64,000 nucleotides of DNA from Datura wrightii. Lineage: Eukaryota; Streptophyta; Magnoliopsida; Solanales; Solanaceae. Under the pieces are notes generated by a model. The model did no database searches. It was not told the origin of the DNA and saw nothing but the letters and a program-made list of their open reading frames with translations. Location of the stretch: contig JASDFA010000020.1 in the NCBI GenBank assembly GCA_035772735.1, forward strand, positions 104,746,001 to 104,810,000, written 5' to 3'. A program made the position numbers and the translations under genes. Positions 56,168 through 64,000 of the stretch are shown one piece after another. Each line of letters begins with the position of its first letter. Positions within the stretch are counted from its first letter, which is position 1.

Positions 56168-57417
56168 AGTTTGTTATGCCTCACCTTGGGAGGCATAACA
56201 GGCACTTGATACCATACTAGACTATGAGTGCACCTAGATGGACATATACACCTCTGGTGCATACCGCAATACAAAATCAAGAAAACTATAAAGTATATCT
56301 CAACTAAAGAAGCCCTTGGCTGGCAATGCCATAATGTAAACACCTACGCAGATATTCAGCTGACTCAATAATTCACAATGATAATAAATATCCTACATGG
56401 ACCAACAAGACAACATGCTTTCTCATATTAAAAATTCATGTACGGGCCGACGAGACCACCATGATATATAAATTAGGTAAATTTAAAAATAAACATATAT
56501 ATATAAGGGCCATTAAGGCTGTCAAACTGTCGATACAAAACGACTAGCCAACATGGCCAATAGCGCACTACTATGCAATCGCATAGTCTATAAGAACTAA
56601 AGAGTAGATACTTATCTGGAACAGGGCCTCTACCTACCCATCAACTGAACAACATAGGTTCAATAAACATCTGGATTGGGAAACCACGAAAGGAAGGAGT
56701 TGGTCAAACTATTAAGACTAAACTGCTCTATTGAGGAGGTCCCTGCACCTGTCTGTCAGGACCTGCAGGCAAGAGTGCAATGCCCTTAGGCTCGGGGCAT
56801 CAATACATTAATGCACCGTGTATGTAAGGTAATAATAATAATTTGGAACTGAAGTTGATAGTAAGAAACTGAAAGTAATCAGTCGTGCGAGTCAAAGGAT
56901 AACCTAAAAGATCTTATTAAGTTATACTATAAACTAAACAGGCAATAATCAAACAAGAACCTAATCTGGCCCTATAAGCCTGGCAGGTACGAATAAAAAA
57001 TAATAACCTACTTGAGTGCCCATAAGCCTTGGCAGGTACACTACAATCTATATACCCCTATTAGTAGCCCTATAGCCCCGTAGACAAGCTGTAGTTGTAA
57101 CTAGAGCACAGTTGTCTCTTGTGTCTGTATCTTAAGACTTTTGGCCTCCTATAACTGTATCCTGAGCCTTTTAGGCTCCTATAACTGCACCTTGAGTATT
57201 ACAACAATCTACTGAGAGTCAATAATGGAAACTTAGGCATAAAAGAAGTCTATAAGTTAATAGACTTCGATATGACTCTGCAGGCCTCAAATAGTCTTTG
57301 TAGATAGTTTTATAGCTCCTAAAGCATAGAGTAGCCCCATAGGCAAGGTACATTTTATCATTTGCTCTTCTATTAAACTTGTAAATGGGAATCTATATGT
57401 ATATATATAGCCCAAAC

Positions 57418-57552
57418 GCAGATACCCAACAACAGCAAACAAGATCGTCAATGAAGGCCTCAACAATCTACCAATCTTTCAAAGGCAGATACCCAACAAT
57501 AACAGCAGACAAGATCGCCAATGAAGGCCTCAACAATATACCTATCTTTCAA
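57418..57552. repeat. Two-copy tandem repeat, 67-bp unit
   Basis: GCAGATACCCAACAA...CAACAATCTACCAATCTTTC (57418-57484) is followed directly by a second copy (57485-57552) with a few changes. It is a local duplication in the E8 LTR. Confidence 0.85.
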
Positions 57553-58432
57553 CAAGTAAGGTGGTTTTTCAAGCAATCTATATGAAAATTTGTACATTCT
57601 ATGAAGCTATAAGATCTCTCACAATAGGTGCAGTATCTTGTAGCTCACCACCAAAGTTTAATAGGAAGTCATGAAGCCACAAACTCGAATGTGAAACTAT
57701 AATACTAATATTCTAGCTCTATAGGCAACAAGATATGCTAAAGGCCCATCAACGAGTTTTATAACATATAGGAATCACAAATGTGTAGCCCTTAAGGCAT
57801 CGGTAAAGCAACAAGTACTAAGGATAACAATTCATAGGAAATGATTCTTGTATCGCTCCTAAACAAAGGCAATAGCTAAGAGAGAATAATCCTGATAAGG
57901 GAAACTGACACAATTCTTTATGTTTAACTCCAGCAGCCAACCAACATTAGATAACATGGCTACGAGTACTACTACGATAGATAACAAGTCATATCAACTA
58001 CATAACAAAGGAAATTTGATGAAGAATGTTTATCCTTAACATACCTCATAAGCGATTCAGTAACTCAATTAATATTCAATCAAACCTTCGATAATCAGCT
58101 TAAATATATGATCACAATATCTACAACTCAACGGCCACCTAAAATAGTTCACAATGCAATAAAACGAAAAAGATTTTTGACAACTGTAGTCATTTCAATA
58201 TATATCATAGAACATCCAATTTAATGATAAAGGAAGGTATAGAAGTTATTACCTTCCATTAGAAGAAGAAAACAACATATATACAACACTCCCACACTTT
58301 TCTCTCTCGGAAAAACCACGACAAGACTACAATCTAAGGAATCAACGTAAACTAGATATTCTCCAAAATGATATTTACAAGATTCTAGCTTGAATTTGTA
58401 TGATAGGAGGCTTGGATATGTTCCCTCTAAGC

Positions 58433-58982
58433 CAGGGTCGACTGAAGCATAAAGCAGTCGCTTCTTAATGTTGGGAACCCCAAATTTTTCTAACATGTAT
58501 ATATATTATATTTAAATTTTATATATCTTTATTCATCAACATAAATAACTTGTTATACTATTACATTATTCAATGGACCTCTATAGGTAAGCCTTTTTAA
58601 ATAATTAGAAATTTTAAAAATAAGATATGTATTTTCCATAACTTATAAATATGATCTAATGATGTAATTGTTGTTTAAACTAACAATTATATAACTTAAA
58701 CTCATATATACTAATTTGTTTTGATTTTAAAAAAAATGAAAGGGAAATTTTCATAATAATAATAAAAAGAAAAGATGGAATGATTGAGCGTAAATTGTGT
58801 AACAAAATAGTTATATTTTGAAAAACCACAAATCATACACGAAAATGATATTTTCTTGTCTCGTTTGCTGATACAGCTAGCATAATAAATGAGCTTATAT
58901 TAAAAAAATTATTAGAAGAAATTGAGTAACAGTGTTTTTTAACAACTTAGCATATAGTAAATAGCAAAATAGATTTCAAGTG

Positions 58983-59050
<68 letters not shown>

Positions 59051-59115
59051 GAGAAATTTTAAAGTCTCTTATTGAAGTTCTGCTTTAGGCCACCATATTT
59101 GTTGAGTTGCCCCTG
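58433..59115. mobile_element. hAT-type miniature inverted-repeat transposon, 683 bp
   Basis: The exact 8-bp word CTCTAAGC flanks the insert at 58425-58432 and 59116-59123. The left end starts CAGGGTCGACT and the right end, read inward, starts CAGGGGCAACT; both continue to a shared TAAAGCAG word. An 8-bp target duplication with CAGGG-type ends is typical of hAT elements. It has no transposase ORF, is AT-rich and holds a long TA run, so it is non-autonomous. Removing it and one CTCTAAGC restores a continuous E8 LTR. Confidence 0.8.
58986..59047. repeat. (TA)n microsatellite
   Basis: About 30 uninterrupted TA units lie inside the hAT element. Such runs are length-variable and error-prone in assembly. 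Confidence 0.95.
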
Positions 59116-59606
59116 CTCTAAGCTTGGATATGCATTCTCTATGGAAATACCTTAAAGAGTTCTGAAATCTGGAAAAAGAACAAACTTAAGCTGAGTTTTG
59201 GGGAAGGGTTCTAGCTTATAAAGATGAGCTGACTCGACTCAACTAGGCCCATGACTCATTTTTGCCCGAATAGTCCGCAGTAAAATGCCCATAACTTTTC
59301 ACTCTGATATTGAATTGACTAGCGGCTTCATGTTCTAGAAACTAGACTTAAAGACCTTTAAGTTGATAGGTAGAGGCCTCCTAAAATCTTGATATATTTG
59401 AAGAAAAATCTCGAGATATTTGACCCAAATTTTATAGAATTTCTGAAAATAATTCGAGATAACTTTTACCAATTTTTGTTTTACAATTTGTTCGACTTTA
59501 AATCATAACATATGACCATTGAATGATTTTTTTTCTATGATATTAATCACTCTAGATCATACCTCGAAAGTACGAATTTATTTCTTAAATTATACGGGGT
59601 GTTACA

Positions 59607-59883
59607 AAGCATTTTTCAATGTTATCTTGATTAGATATTTGAAACACATGGAGCCTTGACTATGCATAACTAATAATGCATATGAGTAACCAGATGTGAA
59701 AAGCTAATGATAGAAGATGAGAGCAAGAAAGTAGTATTAACTTGTTTCACTATTCATTCAAAGAATTTTACAAGGAAAGCATATTTTTATACTTCTTTGC
59801 AATCATACTACAACCAATCAAATGGATCCAATAGGACCCTATAGTGCCTTGTGATAATCATGACAGTAGTAATAGGTTGTCAC
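59607..59883 (-). repeat. LTR-like scrap between E8 and E9
   Basis: No coding signal. On the minus strand it has a TATA-like AGTATAAAAATATGC (near 59790), and the style resembles the promoter part of a short Ty1/copia LTR. Neither end is complete and no partner is in the window, so the class is a guess. It is the only DNA between the E8 and E9 LTR termini. Confidence 0.3.
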
Positions 59884-60033
59884 TGTTATACCCCGTAGAG
59901 TTTCCGGCACTTAGATGACCTGTTCGCACGTTGGTTAAGAATATTTGAAAGCCATACGTGCTAGGGAAAGGCCAGGGAAAAGATCGGACGAGAAACCCGT
60001 CGAACCATCGCGGGAGGAGCCGAGACAGAGCCC

Positions 60034-60089
60034 CTCCGCGATGGCAGCGTGTCACGGAGGAGAGGCCTCCGCGATGGCTCCGTGACACG
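60034..60089 (+). repeat. Hairpin cassette upstream of E9 TATA box
   Basis: Arms CGTGTCACGGAG (60048-60059) and CTCCGTGACACG (60078-60089) are perfect 12-bp inverted repeats with an 18-nt loop. The loop ends in CTCCGCGATGG-type sequence, and a further CTCCGCGATGG copy lies just upstream (60034-60044). The arms are identical to those at 24514-24555 in E4, an element of another lineage. Confidence 0.87.
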
Positions 60090-60110
60090 TTGCCCAGGTT
60101 CAGGCCCAAG

Positions 60111-60118
60111 TATATAAA
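60111..60118 (+). promoter_or_regulatory. LTR TATA box (E9)
   Basis: TATATAAA sits 21 bases after the hairpin cassette and is followed by GCCCCCACTTCGG. It is the likely core promoter of E9. In E3 the LTR is cut just downstream of the matching position. Confidence 0.7.
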
Positions 60119-62585
60119 GCCCCCACTTCGGTTTAAATTCATTTAACACTTATAAATTTCCAGAGAAACGCAGTGAAGCTGAGGAAGACGAAGAAAATTA
60201 TATATTTTCGTCCGATTACGCTGCCAAACGCTGCCCAAACTCAAATTAATCCCAGATACCCGAGTAATTAGCAGCAGAGAGCATTTCTACGGAATTAGTT
60301 TCGCGAAATACGGCTGACGAATTGGCGAGCCATCGAACTAAAGTAAGTAGAATTGCTCTAAATTAATGTCTATGTGTTCCTAGCTGAGAAGTGAATACTT
60401 CTCTCTTCTGGGCCGCTGAAAAATAGCGAGTTTTCGACCGTCTTTCGATAAGCCTAAGTTTAGGCTATAAACTATATCAAAAGTAATGTTGCTCTTTACA
60501 ATAAAGCTGTATTTAGTATTGATTGACGTATTTATGAATGCAGTTGGGAGAAAATAGTTGAAGTACCGGCCGAGCCTCGTCCGACGGACGAATAGTCGAA
60601 GATAAGGTATGTAAAGTTAGTTTCCTTCGGCAAGTTAAGTAATATCAGTATAGTGTAATAAATTACGGACTAGTAGAATGTTCAGAAGTCGAGTATTGCG
60701 TTATTATGAATATTGGTACGATGTGAGAAACATTGGGTTGTAATGTATATGAAACCTATCAGTATGATACAGATTCTAACGCAAGTATTAGAGATTGCCC
60801 AGTATACTCAGTATGTAATGTGATATGCCATGTCAGGATATGGTTGTATTCAGTTGAAACCCCGTATAGTAATGCAATAACCGTAAAGCACTTCAGAAAT
60901 AGAATAGCAGACTAAAATGAAGTTCAGAAAGCATGTCAGGATTAGTAAATCATGTTACTATAGAAAGTCAGTATACAGCGTAGTTTAGCAGAAAGATTAT
61001 ATTCGTACATACATATATAGTACTTCCAGCCTCAGCATGTATTAAGTATGTACTTATTTCTATCACTAGTCCAGCATATAGTGTATACAGAAACTTAGTA
61101 AACAGCAGAGTTTTCAGTAGAAACATTATCTTATATAGCATTTGCCCAGTACATCCCGGCAGGAGACTATATTCATATTTATATATCTTTACCTGCCTCA
61201 GCACGTATTAAATACGTACAGATTACTATCATTAGCCCATCATGTAATATATATGATACTTTACCCCTAGTAGCCTCAGCATGTGAGATACACAGATAGT
61301 ATTACCAGTTGAGACCGTTGTATTGTTTGGGGTTGGATTACCTAGCATCCATGACCGCCCAGGGTTAATAGCTGTATCGACTCGTCCGCCAGAGGACGAG
61401 GATACGTCACTCTATGGAGTGGCATGCCGTCCCGCCAGGGGACGAAGATGGGATGCCAGTTTTTCCCCATATTTGTGCCTTGATCGGCCTTACACACCCC
61501 AGTCGAGCGTATACGCCCGGGTGCAGATTCAGGAGTCCTCCGGACTCAGATGCAGTTATAGTCAGGGGCTCAGCGAGCCCAAGTGCATACCCAGGGGACC
61601 GGCAGGATGCTTACAGCCAGTATAGGAGATGGGTTGACTGGGGTAGGGGTATAGATTCTGTGTTGATTGTACCTCCCGGCTTATGGGGGCCGGGTAAGGT
61701 TGTGTGTGCCATGTTATGTTATGTATGTTATGCTATATTACAGTACATACGAGCAGATTAGTAGTAGAATGATACGTCTCCAGGTATGATTTCTATTCCC
61801 TTCAGCATGATTAAGAACAGGTACGATCTACATCATCAGATAGTTAATCTAGCTCTTCTTATTCCAGTTTCGTCAGTTATGTTATTGATTTCAGATATCT
61901 CTTTCAGTTGTTGCTTTACATACTCAGTACCAGCGGTACTGACGCCCAGTGGAGCACTGCATTACTTGCCTGCAGGTACCCATAGACGAGCAGGCGATAC
62001 CACGTGATCCCCATCAGCGGTTGAGTATTCAGCTCCTGTCATTCGGAGACTGAATTTCTAGAGGTGTAGTCCAGTTCTTTTTGTTGTACAGTACGGGTAG
62101 GTCGGGGCCCTATCCCGATCATTTCTATTATCCTTCCTAGAGGCTTGCAGTCTGTTTATATTCCCTGTGGTCAGATGAGCCGGTCGTGAGAGGCCGTGCA
62201 GTTGCATAGTTGTTAGCATTCCTTCTTTCTATTGTGATGGTCGTGTGGGGCCATAGTTATCAGTAGTGGTGACCTTGCCGGTCACGTAGCTTTTTAATAC
62301 GTTATGATTGAATTGCAGATAACTAGACAGCATGGTGGCCTTGTCGGCCCGCATAGGTTCCCCTAAATTACCATGTTTCTGGTCAGCTGATAATACAGGT
62401 ACAGAAGGCGATAGGCCATTAGGCCGGGGGTTGTATTTATAGCCGTTATATAGCCCTTTGTTTCCAGAAATGTGAGTCATAGCCAGCTAGGCACCAGAGG
62501 TGCCCAGGCTTAACAGTTTAGCAGGTTAGGTCCTAGTAGGGCACCAGGTGCCAGTCATACCCCCCAAGGCGGGGTGTGACAAACT

Positions 62586-62597
62586 TGGTATCAGAGC
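62586..62597 (+). other. Primer-binding site, initiator tRNA-Met (E9)
   Basis: TGGTATCAGAGC is a perfect tRNA-iMet match four bases after the LTR end. Confidence 0.93.
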
Positions 62598-62795
62598 AGG
62601 TCGTATCCCAGGGAGTCTGCAAGCCGTGCTAAGCAGAGTCTTGTCCATGGATGTGTTGTGCACCACATACTATGGATAGGAGGCTGCAAGGCATGATAGG
62701 ATGGTTGTCTTTTATTCTTATTCAGTCGTGCTGTAGAGAGGTATAGTTTAGGGTTGAGTCCCTAAAAATCTTACCATATTCTTTGGTTACAAATA

Positions 62796-64000
62796 ATGTC
62801 AGACCAGCGCCATCCTATCACAGGTCGGAACTTAGATGTTGCAGCAGGGGAAGGCACCAGCAGGATGCCTCACCCTCCTTTGGAGACAGCCCGACCAGAG
62901 GGCACTACAGAGGCATCATCCCAGCCTCCTCAGCAGTCTCCACCACGTCAGGATCCACTTGGGACAACACTACCTTCAGCAGCCCCTATATTGACTCCTT
63001 CTGGCCAGGAGGTTAGGAGTGCTATAGTTATGTTAGCACAGATGATGGCTGCTCAGCGTCAGCCAATGCCATCTACAGTTGCAGAATCATTAGGAGGGCC
63101 CGGTAGTTTGAGGGTCTGAGAGTTCTTAGCTTTGAATCCTCCAGAATTTACAGGCACGGACCGGACAGAGGACCCTCAGGATTTTCTGGACCAAATGCAG
63201 AGGATCTTCAAGGTTATGCATGCCACGTCTACCGAGTCAGTTGAGTTGGCAGCATTCCGGTTATGAGATATTGCGGTGTTATGGTATGAAAGCTGGGAGA
63301 GGTCCCGAGGGAGAGATGTTTCCCCTCCCACCTGGGCCAGCTTTTCAGGAGCCTTTCTGGATCATTATTTGTCGCGGGAGATTCGACAGGCCCGGGTAGA
63401 CCAGTTCCTACATCTAGAACAGGGGGCTATGAGTGTTCGGGAATATTCTTTGCAGTTTGATTCCTTAGCCCGATATGCACCGGCCTTTGTTGATACTATG
63501 GCATCCAGAGTGCATCGCTTTATTATGGTGTTGAATCTAGAATATGTTGAGATTTGCACTACAGCCACACTACGAGAGTACATGGATATTGCTCGCATTC
63601 AGGCATTTGCCCAGAATATTGAGGGCATCAGACAGCGACAACGAGAGGTCAGAAGGGTTAGTCAGGAACAGCGTCGCCGGGACAGGCCAGTTGAGTTACA
63701 GAGAGAGGCCCGGGGAGGACCCAGGCCCTGATTGTCAGACAGGCCGCCCAGGCCCCCACCTCCGCCACAGCCACAAGGGGGTAGATTCAGCCGCAGGGGG
63801 CAGTCAGAGACTGGTAGAGGCTCGCAGATGGCAGATTCACCATCACAGAGGAGGGCAGAGCAGAGCAGGTATACCCTACCACTTTGCCCTATATGCAGTC
63901 GACGCCATCCTGGAGCATGCAGATATGGCTCCACCGCATGTTATAATTGTGGCCAAGAAGGCCATTTGATGAAAGATTGCCCAGCCAGAGGTCGAGAGGA
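62796..64000 (+). pseudogene. gag: Gag polyprotein (E9), runs off the window
   Basis: It starts MSDQRHPITGRNLDVAAGEG at 62796. A Pro/Gln/Ser-rich N-terminus leads to VRSAIVMLAQMMAAQ. A TGA at 63117 follows GGPGSLRV, at the same codon as in E3. The frame continues with EFLALNPPEFTG, a second TGA near 63265, then VLWYESWERSRG and FLDHYLSREIRQARVDQF (capsid). The Arg/Gln-rich RQRQREVRRVSQEQRRR segment precedes a zinc knuckle CYNCGQEGHLMKDCPAR (about 63937-63990) with all four metal ligands, unlike E3. A frameshift lies near 63730. Confidence 0.86.

Larger units (their letters stand above)
55906..59606 (-). mobile_element. E8: old F3-like LTR and leader with internal deletion
   Basis: On the minus strand the LTR (59606-56172) is followed by a primer site and a leader (56155-56040) that aligns with E3, including TGTTGTGCACCATAT. 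Gag, protease and RT are absent: within about 130 bases the sequence becomes integrase. After removing the hAT insert and its duplication the LTR is about 2.74 kb, close to the 2,698 bp of the E9 LTR. Divergence from E3 and E9 is high, so this is the oldest F3-type copy here. Confidence 0.75.
56172..59606 (-). repeat. F3-like LTR of E8, interrupted by a hAT element
   Basis: The minus strand starts TGTAACACCCCGTATAATT (59606) and ends GGCATAACA (56172). Several stretches align with E3 and E9, such as GGGCCGACGAGACCACCATG (56452-56471) and the CCCATAAGCC...GGTAC region (57010). It contains a 67-bp tandem duplication and a 683-bp hAT-type insert. No gene is seen. Confidence 0.72.
59884..62581 (+). 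repeat. F3 5' LTR of E9 (2,698 bp)
   Basis: It starts TGTTATACCCCG and ends GGGGTGTGACA before the primer site. The hairpin cassette region is at 60034-60089 and the TATA box at 60111-60118. CTCAGTAC...GGTACTGA is at 61923-61942. Unlike the gag-pol part it is fairly GC-rich around the promoter. No gene lies in it. Confidence 0.9.
59884..64000 (+). mobile_element. E9: F3 chromovirus, 5' LTR and gag, continues past the window
   Basis: A complete LTR, primer site and gag up to the zinc knuckle are present. It is a close relative of E3 in the opposite orientation and supplies the U3 and promoter part that E3 has lost. The 3' part lies beyond 64000. Confidence 0.88.

Noticed and set aside
61323..61761. 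Overlapping open stretches in the E9 LTR and their mirror at 18159-18466
   Set aside because: They are in different frames of the same LTR sequence, start at arbitrary ATGs and are not conserved as one protein between E3 and E9.

Overview
The window is a block of plant nuclear repeat DNA. I see no host gene and no RNA gene. It is almost entirely nested, decayed Ty3/gypsy LTR retrotransposons. The primer-binding sites match plant initiator tRNA-Met or tRNA-Asp, the polymerases end in chromodomains or carry an Athila/Tat-type FIDDF reverse transcriptase motif, and the many TAG stops fit decay of methylated CAG/CTG sites. This points to a large, repeat-rich angiosperm genome, probably a eudicot; I cannot name the species.

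I use nine element labels in five families (F1-F5, my own names). E1 (1-9281, +, F1 chromovirus) is internal-LTR-internal, with one LTR shared by two internal regions. E2 (9282-12312, +, F2 chromovirus) is an LTR plus partial gag inserted in the E1 integrase. E3 (12313-19450, -, F3 chromovirus) has gag, protease, RT/RNase H, integrase and a truncated chromodomain behind a 5'-truncated LTR. E4 (19451-29595, -, F4 Athila-like) is a tandem of two damaged copies sharing one LTR; it has gag-protease and an ORF3 but no RT or integrase. E5 (29596-41228, +, F5 Athila-like) has gag, protease, RT, RNase H, integrase, ORF3 and a 3' LTR. E6 (41229-41403 and 51309-55782, -, F2) is split by E7 (41404-51308, +, F1), the only element here with both LTRs. 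E8 (55783-59606, -, F3-like) is an old LTR containing a hAT-type miniature transposon with an 8-bp target duplication. A 277-bp LTR-like scrap (59607-59883) follows, then E9 (59884-64000, +, F3), a complete LTR plus gag running off the end.

Inferred order of events: E8 carries the hAT insert; E6 went into an integrase fragment beside E8; E7 and E5 both went into the RT of E6; E4 went into the gag of E5; E2 went into E1. The E2/E3 and E3/E4 joints are not LTR ends, so they are deletions, recombination or assembly joins. No coding region is intact.

The most notable non-coding signal is a family of hairpin cassettes. Two elements of different lineages, E4 (tRNA-Asp primed) and E9 (tRNA-Met primed), carry a cassette with identical 12-bp arms, an 18-nt loop and a shared loop core, in the same sense orientation just upstream of the LTR TATA box. 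A related copy lies before ORF3 inside E4. F1, F2 and F5 LTRs carry palindrome arrays of a similar format.
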